A stretch of DNA of 24,917 bases, from positions 1 through 24,917 of the forward strand of contig JAAYPL010000065.1 of the NCBI GenBank assembly GCA_012519875.1. The letters run 5' to 3'. Position 1 is the stretch's first letter, and every line of letters starts with the position of its first letter. Positions 1-8,711 of the stretch are shown one piece after another. The translations under genes were made by a program, and so were the position numbers. The DNA comes from Clostridiaceae bacterium (GTDB lineage: Bacteria > Bacillota > Clostridia > Saccharofermentanales > UBA5734). The notes under the pieces were generated by a model. The model was not told the DNA's origin. It made no database searches and saw only the letters and a program-made list of their open reading frames with translations.

Positions 1-392
<392 letters not shown>

Positions 393-518
393 ACAAGTTA
401 TTTGGTTTTGCTTTCATTCGCAATCCCTGATACACAAGATGAAGGCCCAAAACCCTTCGCTCAAGCCGATCTCATAACACATCTCCTTCTTCTCATTCCT
501 TCCAATCCTTATGCAGTC

Positions 519-546
519 TTGAGGGTATAGTCCTTCTATACCTCAA
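519..546 (+). other. Hairpin in the 23S-5S spacer
   Basis: An 11-bp stem (519-530 with 536-546, one bulged G) and a 5-nt loop lie just upstream of 5S. The 158-nt spacer 393-550 has no tRNA gene. The hairpin could be a processing signal for the rRNA precursor; this is inferred from its position only. Confidence 0.4.
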
Positions 547-550
547 CCAT

Positions 551-666
551 TCCGGTGAATATAACAGAGAGGCCACACCTGTTCCCATTCCGAACACAGT
601 AGTTAAGCTCCCTTGTGCCCACGATACTTGGCTGGTGACGGCCCGGGAAAATAGGTCTTCGCCGGA
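551..666 (+). rRNA. rrf: 5S ribosomal RNA
   Basis: This is a complete 5S rRNA gene of about 116 nt. The conserved core CCGAACACAGTAGTTAAGC sits near 590-608, and the terminal stem forms between TCCGGTG at 551 and CGCCGGA ending at 666. The gene order 23S-5S without a tRNA between them is common in Gram-positive bacteria. The ends are assigned from the terminal stem and may be off by one or two bases. Confidence 0.95.
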
Positions 667-674
667 TTTATCAG

Positions 675-706
675 AGCCGCCGGGCTAGGTCCGGCGGCTT
701 TGTTTT
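675..706 (+). terminator. Intrinsic terminator of the rRNA operon
   Basis: A perfect 9-bp GC-rich stem (AGCCGCCGG at 675-683 with CCGGCGGCT at 691-699) with a 7-nt loop is followed by a T-rich tail TTGTTTTT. It lies a few bases after 5S and separates the rRNA operon from walR. Confidence 0.93.
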
Positions 707-747
707 TGGGTATGACGGAAGAAAGAATATTTCTGCCACGGGTTTCA

Positions 748-756
748 TGCTATAAT
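748..756 (+). promoter_or_regulatory. Extended -10 promoter for walR operon
   Basis: TGCTATAAT is a perfect extended -10 (TGn plus TATAAT at 751-756). The hexamer 17 bp upstream (TATTTC) is a poor -35. Transcription would start near 763, about 50 nt before walR. A short tandem repeat GAGCGATT-GAGCGATT lies in the leader around 760-775. No WalR-type recognition repeats are evident. Confidence 0.65.
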
Positions 757-814
757 AAGAGCGATTGAGCGATTGATTGAATATACTATACGATTCCGCG
801 GAGGAGGGTATGAT

Positions 815-1519
815 ATGTGCGCGAAGGTACTCATCGTTGATGATGAAAAGAATATTGTTGATATTCTTAAAGTTAATCTCGAGCGCGAAGGATATCAAAC
901 TATAACCGCGTTTGATGGTGCTCAGGCATTGGAAATGGGACTGACCCAAAAGCCGGACCTGATTTTGCTGGATTGTATGTTGCCAAAAATGGACGGCTTC
1001 GATGTTTGTCGCAAGTTGCGCCAGCAAACAACGGTTCCCATTTTGATGCTGACCGCTAAAAGTGAGGAAATTGACAAAGTTCTGGGACTTGAGCTTGGCG
1101 CCGATGATTACATTACCAAACCTTTCAGTGTCCGTGAAGTTTTGGCGCGTGTCAAGGCCCAGCTTCGTCGCGTCAGCCTGGCGGATTTGAATTTGCAGGA
1201 GCACCAGAAGGTAATGACTCTTGGTGATCTCGAAATAGATCATGAGGCTTATCAGGTTCGCCGCGCCGGCCAGGTTGTTGAGTTGACCTTACGGGAGTTT
1301 GAACTGGTCAGATTTCTGGCGCAAAATGCCGGTCAGGTTTTTTCCCGCGAGACTTTACTGGAAAAGGTCTGGGGTTACGAGTATTTTGGCGATGTCAGGA
1401 CCGTAGATGTGACGGTGCGCCGTACCCGAGAAAAACTTGAACCCGATCAGCAAAATTACCGGTATATCCTGACCAAGCGTGGTGTCGGCTATTACTTTGA
1501 TAAAAATCCCGCAACGTAG
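815..1519 (+). CDS. walR: Response regulator, OmpR/PhoB family, WalR-like
   Basis: A 234-residue DNA-binding response regulator. The receiver domain (about 4-118) has the acidic pair D9/D10, the phospho-acceptor D53 in LLDCMLP, switch T80 and the invariant K102 in TKPF. A winged-helix OmpR-type output domain follows (about 130-232). The start is the ATG at 815, preceded at 6 nt by a perfect GGAGGAGGG; an upstream in-frame ATG at 773 has no ribosome site and would add non-family residues. It is followed by a histidine kinase, then murA, walJ and rlmH. That neighbourhood matches the WalRK system, which controls peptidoglycan turnover in Gram-positives. The WalR name rests on context; PhoP/PhoB-like regulators share the same architecture. 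Confidence 0.9.
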   Translation: MCAKVLIVDDEKNIVDILKVNLEREGYQTITAFDGAQALEMGLTQKPDLILLDCMLPKMDGFDVCRKLRQQTTVPILMLTAKSEEIDKVLGLELGADDYITKPFSVREVLARVKAQLRRVSLADLNLQEHQKVMTLGDLEIDHEAYQVRRAGQVVELTLREFELVRFLAQNAGQVFSRETLLEKVWGYEYFGDVRTVDVTVRRTREKLEPDQQNYRYILTKRGVGYYFDKNPAT

Positions 1520-1568
1520 CCTGAAGAACCATTGCGTTTAAGTAATTGAAGGGACGATCTTTTCGATA

Positions 1569-3053
1569 ATGAGTAGTTTCATCCCGGTCGCGGCCGGGTC
1601 AGATAGTTTGAATCGGTTGCATCAGTGGCTTTCGACGGCTTTGGCCGAAGTTTCGCCACTGATTCTTATATTATCCACAGCCGTTGTCGTGGCCATTCTG
1701 TCATGGATAGTCTGCTGGGCGGTCACCCGGAGATACCGTCGAAAGACCGACCAACGGTTGGCCTCGATCGTTGCACAATTTGTTGATGAGCGAGCGAAGT
1801 CGGAAACCATTTTGCTTGACTTGGATCTTGGCGTCATCGCTTATGGCCGGGACGGCGTCCTGATTAATGCCAATCCTGCAGCCAGAAAAATGCTTGCGGC
1901 CCGACCGATCCCGGAAAAATTCAATGCCTTTATCAGTGAATACGGGCAGGAGAACGGTATGCAGGCGGCGTTGTTGCTGGGCAGCGAAACACTGAGCGGC
2001 ACCGTTTTGGTTCAAGACCGCGTCATTCGCTTGCGGGTCAAACTATCCCATTTCATCGATGATCGAGCCTCCAGTTTTCTGGTTGTTTTGACCGATATTA
2101 CCGAACAGGAAAGCGAAGAAAAACAGAGAAAAGAATTTGTTGCCAATGTTTCTCATGAACTGAAAACACCCCTGACAATCATAAAAACTTATTCAGAGTC
2201 CCTTTTGGACTGGGGACTTTCCGAAAAAAGCCCCGAAGGGATCCGCAAGGACATCTGGCGTATCCATGATGATTCGCTGCGCATGGAGCGTTTGGTTGAA
2301 GACCTGCTGCTTCTATCCAGTATTGACAGCAAGGGCATTCGTGTGCGTATGGAGATTCTGGATTTTGCTTTTCTTGTTCGGCAGGCTGTTGACCGTTTGC
2401 AACATCAGGCACAGGAGAAAAACATCGAACTGAGTTGTACCACCTTGTCAAAGATACCTCCCGTTTTTGCCGATCGAACGGCCATGGAGCGCGTCTTGAC
2501 CAATCTGGTCGGCAATGCGATCAAATACACGGATCGGAACGGACAGGTCAAGGTTTATCTCAGCTTTTTGATTGATGATGTTTACGTCAAGGTTTCAGAT
2601 ACCGGATTTGGCATCGAAAAAGATCACATGCCAAGAATTTTCAATCGTTTTTATCGTGTCGACATGACCGGTTCACGGATGTACGGGGGTACCGGCCTTG
2701 GCCTTTCCATCGCCAAAGAACTGGTTGAGTTGCACAACGGGAAAATTAATGTCAGCAGCATTCTGGGTAAGGGCACGGAATTCACGGTGATGGTTCCGGC
2801 GGCGCGCAAGGTTTTTCGTGATGCGCTGGAGAGTTTCCGGGCCGGAAATCCTACGGTTGGTTCGATGCACCGTTCAGCGGCGCAGGAACTTCAACAAGCG
2901 GCCGGGGATTTAGGCTTTACAGCCGTTCAGCTCGGTGAATTGACAGCCGATGATGCTGATGCTCTCCTGTCTCATGTCTTGGCCAGGGACGACCATACCG
3001 GGCCGGTTGAGAAGGAAAATGTTCCAAAAGAAGATGAGCAGGTGGCTCAATGA
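1569..3053 (+). CDS. walK: Sensor histidine kinase, WalK/VicK-like
   Basis: A 494-residue membrane kinase and the partner of the preceding regulator. One hydrophobic segment (about 31-53) is followed by basic residues. A PAS-like region (about 80-178) comes next, then HisKA with H196 in NVSHELKTP and HATPase with N box NLVGNAIKY (about 312-320), G1 box DTGFGIE (344-350) and G2 box GGTGLGLS (373-380). There is no room for an extracellular sensor domain, so the layout resembles streptococcal VicK more than Bacillus WalK. The kinase core ends near 411 and is followed by an unusual 83-residue hydrophilic, Ala/Glu/Asp-rich tail with no recognised domain. The ribosome site is weak: a GGGA ends 14 nt before the ATG. 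Confidence 0.9.
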   Translation: MSSFIPVAAGSDSLNRLHQWLSTALAEVSPLILILSTAVVVAILSWIVCWAVTRRYRRKTDQRLASIVAQFVDERAKSETILLDLDLGVIAYGRDGVLINANPAARKMLAARPIPEKFNAFISEYGQENGMQAALLLGSETLSGTVLVQDRVIRLRVKLSHFIDDRASSFLVVLTDITEQESEEKQRKEFVANVSHELKTPLTIIKTYSESLLDWGLSEKSPEGIRKDIWRIHDDSLRMERLVEDLLLLSSIDSKGIRVRMEILDFAFLVRQAVDRLQHQAQEKNIELSCTTLSKIPPVFADRTAMERVLTNLVGNAIKYTDRNGQVKVYLSFLIDDVYVKVSDTGFGIEKDHMPRIFNRFYRVDMTGSRMYGGTGLGLSIAKELVELHNGKINVSSILGKGTEFTVMVPAARKVFRDALESFRAGNPTVGSMHRSAAQELQQAAGDLGFTAVQLGELTADDADALLSHVLARDDHTGPVEKENVPKEDEQVAQ

Positions 3054-3078
3054 GTCAGGATTCAGGAGGAACCTTGGT

Positions 3079-4344
3079 TTGGCCAGTTATATGATTCGAG
3101 GCGGAAACCGCCTTGTCGGCAATGTTACCATCAGTGGATCCAAAAATGCCGCCCTTGGCATTATCGCGGCTTCGATGCTGCTGGATGGCCCTTGTAGAAT
3201 CGATCATGCGCCGGATGTTGATGATATCAACATGCTGGTTGAAATATGCAGGTCAATGGGTGCTCAGATCAAACGAGAGGCCGATGGAGCACTGGAAATC
3301 GACCCGCGTTTTGTTACCAATGGTGAAACCATCGATGAGCGATCCAGAAATATCCGAGGATCTTATTATCTTTTGGGCGCCATGCTTGGTCGTTTTAGTT
3401 ATGCCAGTATTTATATGCCCGGTGGTTGTAATTTCGGCCCCCGTCCGATAGACCTGCATGTCAAAGGATTCGAAGCCTTGGGAGCGACAACTGTATTCGA
3501 GCACGGCCGTATTACGGTTTCTGCTGAAAAAATGCATGGCGAACACATTTTCCTTGATACGGTCAGTGTGGGGGCCACCATCAACATCATGATTGCGGCC
3601 GCCAAAACAGAGGGGGTCACGGTGATCGAGAATGCCGCCCGGGAACCTCATATTGTCGATGTCGCCAACTTCCTTAACACCATGGGAGCCAATATTCGCG
3701 GTGCCGGAACCGACGTGATCCGTGTTACCGGAGTTCCTGTTCTGCCCGGCAATGTCTCATATTCCAGTATTCCGGACCAAATAGAAGCCGGAACCTATAT
3801 GTTGGCGGCAGCCTTGACCCGGGGGGACGTAACGGTTCGTAACATCATACCCAAACATATGGAGCCGCTCTCCGCCAAGCTTGAGGAAATGGGTGCCTGT
3901 GTGGTCAGCGGCGACGACTCAATACGGGTTTTTATCCCGGAAGATACTGTTCTGCAGGCAACAAGCTTCAGAACCATGCCTTATCCGGGTTTCCCCACGG
4001 ATCTCCAGCCCCAGACAACGGTGTTGCTGTGTACCGCCCAAGGCAACAGCAGAATGACCGAGAATGTCTGGGATAATCGATTTCAGTATATTGACGACCT
4101 GAAGATCATGGGAGCCAACATCTTGATTTCGGGGCGTTTAGCCCTTGTCGAAGGTGGCAATCCGTTGACCGGGGCCAAGGTTTTTGCCCGCGATCTGCGA
4201 GCCGGAGCGGCGATGGTGCTGGCCGGCTTGGTTGCCGAAGGGACAACCGAAGTTAATGATGTCAGTAAAATCGAGCGCGGCTACGAATCTTTTGTCAGAA
4301 AACTCCAAGACTTGGGAGCGGATATCACCCGCATTGACAGCTAA
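3079..4344 (+). CDS. murA: UDP-N-acetylglucosamine 1-carboxyvinyltransferase (MurA)
   Basis: This enzyme catalyses the first committed step of peptidoglycan synthesis, transferring enolpyruvate from PEP to UDP-GlcNAc in the cytoplasm. The sequence shows the EPSP-synthase-like fold with K22 in SGSKNAAL and the catalytic-loop Cys117 in PGGCNFGPRPIDLH. That cysteine is the residue fosfomycin alkylates, so sensitivity is predicted. The favoured start is TTG at 3079: an AGGAGGA site ends 8 nt before it and the product (421 residues) then begins in register with known MurA proteins. An ATG at 3091 gives 417 residues but starts too far from the site. The frame is also open upstream into walK, but that part is not MurA-like. 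Its place directly after walK is notable. Confidence 0.95.
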   Translation: MASYMIRGGNRLVGNVTISGSKNAALGIIAASMLLDGPCRIDHAPDVDDINMLVEICRSMGAQIKREADGALEIDPRFVTNGETIDERSRNIRGSYYLLGAMLGRFSYASIYMPGGCNFGPRPIDLHVKGFEALGATTVFEHGRITVSAEKMHGEHIFLDTVSVGATINIMIAAAKTEGVTVIENAAREPHIVDVANFLNTMGANIRGAGTDVIRVTGVPVLPGNVSYSSIPDQIEAGTYMLAAALTRGDVTVRNIIPKHMEPLSAKLEEMGACVVSGDDSIRVFIPEDTVLQATSFRTMPYPGFPTDLQPQTTVLLCTAQGNSRMTENVWDNRFQYIDDLKIMGANILISGRLALVEGGNPLTGAKVFARDLRAGAAMVLAGLVAEGTTEVNDVSKIERGYESFVRKLQDLGADITRIDS

Positions 4345-5147
4345 TGAAAGGTTTTGAAGTCAAAGCATGTGCGCTGCGCAGTGGCAGCAGCGGCAATTCG
4401 ACATTCATCGGCTGTAACCAGACTCGCCTGTTGGTGGATGCCGGGATCAGCGCCAAATCAATCGAGCAATCGTTGCGGATTATCGGCGAAACCGCCTCTG
4501 ACCTGAACGGCATTTTGGTTACTCATGAGCACAGTGATCACATAGCCGGGGTGGGTGTGATGATGCGCTACTATCAATTACCGGTGTACGCAACGCAAGA
4601 AACTTGGCAGGCGATGCGTGCCTCGATCGGTAATGTGAATCCTGATCTGATCCGCATCATCGAACCCAACCAACGCCATTTCATCGGTGATTTGGTGTTT
4701 TCCGGCTTTGCCACGCCCCATGATGCCGCATCACCGGTTGGTTATCGGATCGAGACCCCGGGCGGTGATATTTCGGTCTTCACGGATATCGGATTTCCGG
4801 AACCGTCGGTGCTGTCTGCTGTTTCCGGCAGCAAGCTGGTCTTTATCGAAGCTAACTACGATCATGACATGTTGATGGGCGGCTCCTACCCGGCCATGCT
4901 CAAGGAAAGAATTGCCGGCCGGTACGGGCATTTATCCAACGATGAGTGTGCGACGGCTGTTCATCACCTCTTGGAAAGCGGAACCTGTTATTTTGCTCTT
5001 TCTCATATCAGCCAAGAGAACAACCATCCTGATTTGGCTTTGCTGACGGTTAACAGCAGGCTTGAAACGGTCGGCGCACGGGTCGGACAGGATCTGCTGG
5101 TGGATATTGCCCGTCGCCATACTGTCAGCAACCCGTTTATTTTCTGA
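4344..5147 (+). CDS. walJ: MBL-fold metallohydrolase, WalJ/YycJ-like
   Basis: A 267-residue metallo-beta-lactamase-fold protein. The metal-binding motif THEHSDH gives H61, H63, D65 and H66, and further candidate ligands occur in DIGF (about 148-151) and in ALSHIS near 218-223. The first A of the ATG is the last base of the murA TAA stop (1-nt overlap), and no strong ribosome site is visible, which suggests translational coupling. YycJ/WalJ is conserved in walRK operons and is thought to act as a nuclease-type MBL protein linking DNA repair or replication to cell-wall control; its substrate is not settled. The position between the WalRK genes and rlmH strongly supports the assignment. Confidence 0.9.
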   Translation: MKGFEVKACALRSGSSGNSTFIGCNQTRLLVDAGISAKSIEQSLRIIGETASDLNGILVTHEHSDHIAGVGVMMRYYQLPVYATQETWQAMRASIGNVNPDLIRIIEPNQRHFIGDLVFSGFATPHDAASPVGYRIETPGGDISVFTDIGFPEPSVLSAVSGSKLVFIEANYDHDMLMGGSYPAMLKERIAGRYGHLSNDECATAVHHLLESGTCYFALSHISQENNHPDLALLTVNSRLETVGARVGQDLLVDIARRHTVSNPFIF

Positions 5148-5155
5148 TTAAAGCG

Positions 5156-5620
5156 ATGCGTTTGATTATTCTTTCTCCGGGCAAAATACGTGAAAAATGG
5201 CTGCAAGCCGGTATTGACGAATATGTCAAGCGTCTGCGCCGGTTTGCGCGGGTCGAATTTCAAATTGTTGAGGATGTACCGGATAGCTGGCCGGTAACCA
5301 AGGCCATTGACGAGGAAGGCCGCCGCCTGCTGGCCAGGCTGCGGCCCCAATCCTTCGTGGTTGCCCTTGATCAATCGGGTACCGAACCCGATTCGGTCGA
5401 CTTGGCCGGCTTGCTGCCTGATTGGCTGAACCAGGGCGGAAGCCAGGTGGTGTTTGTAATCGGCGGATCAAACGGCTTATCGCCGAGTGTCCTCGAACGG
5501 GCGCAGGAACGACTTTGTCTGTCCCGGCTGACATTTACCCATCAGATGGCGCGGCTGATCCTTCTCGAGCAGTGCTATCGTGCCTTCAAAATCGCCGCCG
5601 GCGAGGCTTATCACAAATAA
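5156..5620 (+). CDS. rlmH: 23S rRNA (pseudouridine-1915 N3)-methyltransferase RlmH
   Basis: A 154-residue SPOUT-class methyltransferase, the normal length for the family. It methylates pseudouridine 1915 in helix 69 of 23S rRNA on assembled ribosomes. The S-adenosylmethionine site FVIGGSNGLS lies near 101-110, and the signature C-terminus runs from THQMARLILLEQ to the family-typical ending GEAYHK. It starts 8 nt after walJ with no clear ribosome site, so it is probably coupled to it. It is the last gene of the plus-strand operon and converges with the minus-strand operon across only 12 nt; I see no hairpin terminator between them. Confidence 0.96.
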   Translation: MRLIILSPGKIREKWLQAGIDEYVKRLRRFARVEFQIVEDVPDSWPVTKAIDEEGRRLLARLRPQSFVVALDQSGTEPDSVDLAGLLPDWLNQGGSQVVFVIGGSNGLSPSVLERAQERLCLSRLTFTHQMARLILLEQCYRAFKIAAGEAYHK

Positions 5621-5632
5621 TCAAAAAAGATA

Positions 5633-6556
5633 TTAACGATAAATATCGCCCAGTTCGTGATTGATGTAATAGGATGTCAAGGCCATTGAAGCGAGAAGAT
5701 CCGGCGTTCCGTCGGTCTCGATTGTCATCCAGCCTTTAAACCGGTATTTTTTCAAAAGTTGCCAAAGTCCTTTAAAATCAAGAACTCCTTCGCCCGGCTC
5801 CCAGAACCAGCGGGTGCCGTCGTCTTGGATTTCGACATCCTGACCGTAGCGGACGTCATCCGGCAACTTCGGGGTTGCGGTATCTTTAAGGTGGAATGTG
5901 CAAATTCGTTCGTGGTAATCGTCGTAGAATTTAACCATATCTTCGCCGATAATCGCTATTTGTGCCGTATCCAGACAGTAATGGACATACTTGGGGTTGG
6001 TCAGCTCGATAAATTCCCGGTGATTTTCTTTGTTGATGGCGCAGAAGAATTCATTGTGCAGCCCGATCTTGACGCCTTTGTCTGTCGCATAACGACCGAC
6101 TTCGGTTAAAATATCGGCTGAATTTTTGACCTCTTCCCGAGTAAGGGGGCCAATTCCGTAATAATTGCCGGTGGGACAGACATTCATATGTTGACCGCCG
6201 AAGGCCACGATCGTATCGATGTCCTGCTTGGCGTTGGCCAAGACCTGCTCATGCCTGCTTTTGTCATGCGATCCTTCCGCGCCGTGGAACATACCGCTGA
6301 CCGCAACGCCCCGTTCTTTGGCAAAAGCTGTAAAAGTTTGCGGAGAGCCGAACAATCGCATCATATCGGCTACATCCCAGGGCGCCACTTCTATTCCTTC
6401 ATAGCCTGTGGCGGCATGATAGCGCAGGATGCGATCCCAATCGGAGAAGTAGGCGGTGTTTGACTTATCTTCATAGTAGAATTCGCGGAAGTTGTTGATC
6501 TCCTTGTACGGAACGGTCTTCCAGTGGCTCATGTGAGATAGCTTGATGTTATTCAT
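5633..6556 (-). CDS. Sugar phosphate isomerase/epimerase-like TIM-barrel protein (B)
   Basis: A 307-residue protein of the xylose-isomerase-like TIM-barrel superfamily (AP endonuclease 2/IolE/IolI type). Four candidate metal ligands are visible in the expected order: E in GLHNEFF, D in YCLDTAQ, H in TFHLKD and E in MTIETDG. The loop GEGVLDFKGL is also typical. Members isomerise, epimerise or dehydrate sugars and inositol derivatives; the substrate cannot be read from sequence. The start ATG overlaps the stop of the upstream gene by 4 nt and has GGAGG 9 nt before it, inside that gene. It is the last gene of the minus-strand operon. It is only distantly similar to its neighbour, so the two probably perform successive or alternative steps. 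Confidence 0.85.
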   Translation of the reverse strand: MNNIKLSHMSHWKTVPYKEINNFREFYYEDKSNTAYFSDWDRILRYHAATGYEGIEVAPWDVADMMRLFGSPQTFTAFAKERGVAVSGMFHGAEGSHDKSRHEQVLANAKQDIDTIVAFGGQHMNVCPTGNYYGIGPLTREEVKNSADILTEVGRYATDKGVKIGLHNEFFCAINKENHREFIELTNPKYVHYCLDTAQIAIIGEDMVKFYDDYHERICTFHLKDTATPKLPDDVRYGQDVEIQDDGTRWFWEPGEGVLDFKGLWQLLKKYRFKGWMTIETDGTPDLLASMALTSYYINHELGDIYR

Positions 6557-7542
6557 GCCAAAGCGCCTCCATTCTCTCCTTTGCGGATCCGGTCAACGGT
6601 CCTGCGTGTCCGCAGCATAGCTCGCATGGCGTCTCGGGTCTGCCGGCAGCTGCAGATAACCCACCCATCGTAGCCGAGGTCTTGCAGTGCCCGATAAGCC
6701 GCTGCAAGATCTACGTTCCCCTGACCAAGATCTCGGAAAATCTGGGTGGCGGCCGTGGCCGGGAATTCAGGATTTTTCTCCTGCCAGACCTGGGTTTCAT
6801 CCACGAACGCCGTGTCGGTGAAGTGAATGCTGCCGATTCGATCTGCTGCCGAGGTGATCTGCCGGACCGGGTCGTTGCCGGCGATCTGAGCGTGTGCGGT
6901 GTCGACATTCAAGCGGATGCGGGGATCCAGATGCTTAAAGAAATCATCAAAACCCGTTTCCCGCAAAAGACTCCAGTACTCGTTCTTTATGGCGATGACA
7001 ACACCTTCGCCGGCGGCCTGTTCTGCCAGGCGGTTGATCAAGTCCGCGGTGCGTTTGAGAAATTCTGTTTTGACCGACGACCAGTCGGTATTCTGTCCGA
7101 GATAGTGCCTGACCAGCCCCCCAAAAGGTGTTGGCGTCAAGGTTAAAACACCGGCATCGGCCTCGGCGCAAAATTGTACTGCCTGACTTGCAAAGTGTCC
7201 GAAGGCGCCGAAATACGCATCCTGATTTTCGCTGATGAACAAAGAAGGATTGAAATAAATTCCGGCGATTTTTTCAATCCCGTTGCCTTCCAACATGGTT
7301 TTGAACCGGGCAACAGAACCGTATTTTGTTCGGATGGCATATTGAGAAAAGGGAATACCGCTACGGCCGCCAAAATCCCATTTTGGCTGATAGGGCAATT
7401 CAATGCCTCGAAAACCGGCGGCAGGAATCAAGGCAAAAAGCTCATCCCAAAAATATTTGCTTTCGCGGCGATTGCGATTAGGTTCCTGATGATCCAGCTG
7501 GATCAAGTCCAAGCTCAATCCAAAATGAATTGTTTTGGTCAT
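6553..7542 (-). CDS. Sugar phosphate isomerase/epimerase-like TIM-barrel protein (A)
   Basis: A 329-residue xylose-isomerase-like TIM-barrel protein. Metal-ligand motifs seen are E in AIKNEYW, D in NVDTAHAQ and H in SIHFTDT, with the GQGNVDL loop. At the last strand, where relatives have a glutamate after GWV, this protein reads GWVICSCRQT, so the fourth ligand seems to be missing. The start is the ATG at 7542: AAGGAG lies 8 nt upstream, whereas an in-frame ATG at 7548 would be only 2 nt from that site. It ends by 4-nt overlap with isomerase B. The ROK regulator lies 32 nt upstream in the same operon. A role in sugar or polyol conversion is inferred from family and context. Confidence 0.82.
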   Translation of the reverse strand: MTKTIHFGLSLDLIQLDHQEPNRNRRESKYFWDELFALIPAAGFRGIELPYQPKWDFGGRSGIPFSQYAIRTKYGSVARFKTMLEGNGIEKIAGIYFNPSLFISENQDAYFGAFGHFASQAVQFCAEADAGVLTLTPTPFGGLVRHYLGQNTDWSSVKTEFLKRTADLINRLAEQAAGEGVVIAIKNEYWSLLRETGFDDFFKHLDPRIRLNVDTAHAQIAGNDPVRQITSAADRIGSIHFTDTAFVDETQVWQEKNPEFPATAATQIFRDLGQGNVDLAAAYRALQDLGYDGWVICSCRQTRDAMRAMLRTRRTVDRIRKGENGGALA

Positions 7543-7574
7543 ACACATACCTCCTTGTGTTCCGGTTAATCCAA

Positions 7575-8690
7575 TCAGGACAAAAACCGGTCGTTATGAA
7601 GCAGGGCCGCCCCAAAGGCTGAGTCATATTCGCCAAAGGAACCGATACGAACAAAGCCACTTTGGCTGCCGAACGGATTAAGACGGGCGACGCGCTGGCG
7701 CAGCTGGTCAAGATAAGCGGCTACGTGTTCGCTCATTTCACCGCCGATAATAATGTCCGTATCAAAAATCATATAGAGATTGCGGACGGCCAAAGCAAGA
7801 ACGTCGAGATATTCATCCCAGATGGAATGGAAGGACGGATTTCCGGCTTCAAGCTCTTTAAAGAAATCCTCAATGGTCACACCGGCTCTTTCCTGCAAAG
7901 CTCTCGTGGAACAATAAGCACCGAGGCAGCCACGTTGCCCGCAACTGCAAGGCCGCCCGTTTTCCCTGACGATCATGTGACCAAATTCAGCGTTTTTGCT
8001 CTCGCCGCGCAGCAGGCGATGGTCGGTGATGATGGCGCCGCCAACGCCGCCGCTGAGCATGAGATAAACCATATCGTCTTCTTCGCCGGCACCCCAAACC
8101 TGAGCCAGACAGGCCATCTTGGCGTTATTGTAAATCGCGACAGGGCCTTCAAAGACCTGGTTGAGGATTTCCGGTTCGAACCCGGTCATATCGACCGGCC
8201 TGGAAGAGGGCAGAACAGCCGCTCCGGATTTGATGGGTGCCTGAACCGAAAACCCGACACCGAGCAAAATGGATTGATCCACTTTGTTCTCTTCGATAAA
8301 GTTATGAATCAGTTGCTTAACCTTCTGCCAGTATTCCACTGTACCCGAATAAGTCAGGGTATGTTTTTGCGCATTGAGTATGGTGGGCCCGAGATTAACC
8401 AGCACCAAGCGGACATGGTTGGTCGAAATACCGACACCGATCGACAAGCGGGCGTCGAAAACCAACATGATCGGCGAAGGTCGTCGTCCCCCGGTCGACT
8501 CCAGCTTTTCACCATGTGCGACCAGGCCCTTGGCCGCAAGATCCTTATAAATAACCGATATTGTCGGAAGACTGAGATTTAAGCGGACGGAGAGTTCCTG
8601 CTTTGTCATTGGTCCGTAACGGAACAATGTATTGACGATATTTTTTTGATTGTTGATGCGAACTTCTTTGTTTGTTGCGGCTCTATTCAT
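7575..8690 (-). CDS. ROK-family transcriptional regulator (NagC/XylR type)
   Basis: A 371-residue regulator. An N-terminal winged helix-turn-helix (about 12-65; TKQELSVRLNLSLPTISVIY is its core) is joined to a ROK sugar-kinase-like domain. The ROK zinc motif CSCGQRGC is present, but the glutamate that usually follows is G (GCLGAYCS). The kinase motif, normally NDAN, reads NNAK, so the catalytic aspartate is lost; it should sense a sugar, not phosphorylate one. AGGAG lies 7 nt before the ATG. It sits mid-operon between the reductase and the isomerases, so it probably represses or induces its own operon in response to the pathway sugar. The upstream inverted repeat at 8712-8750 may serve as operator or attenuator. 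Confidence 0.9.
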   Translation of the reverse strand: MNRAATNKEVRINNQKNIVNTLFRYGPMTKQELSVRLNLSLPTISVIYKDLAAKGLVAHGEKLESTGGRRPSPIMLVFDARLSIGVGISTNHVRLVLVNLGPTILNAQKHTLTYSGTVEYWQKVKQLIHNFIEENKVDQSILLGVGFSVQAPIKSGAAVLPSSRPVDMTGFEPEILNQVFEGPVAIYNNAKMACLAQVWGAGEEDDMVYLMLSGGVGGAIITDHRLLRGESKNAEFGHMIVRENGRPCSCGQRGCLGAYCSTRALQERAGVTIEDFFKELEAGNPSFHSIWDEYLDVLALAVRNLYMIFDTDIIIGGEMSEHVAAYLDQLRQRVARLNPFGSQSGFVRIGSFGEYDSAFGAALLHNDRFLS

Positions 8691-8711
8691 GTCGAAGCTC
8701 CTATATTGAAA

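Noticed and set aside
671..1243. 190-codon open frame on the minus strand over walR
   Set aside because: It lies antisense to a clear response regulator and over the rRNA terminator, and has no family features.
7662..8582. 306-codon plus-strand frame over the ROK gene
   Set aside because: The minus-strand ROK gene has clear HTH and zinc motifs; the plus-strand frame has no recognisable motif or ribosome site.
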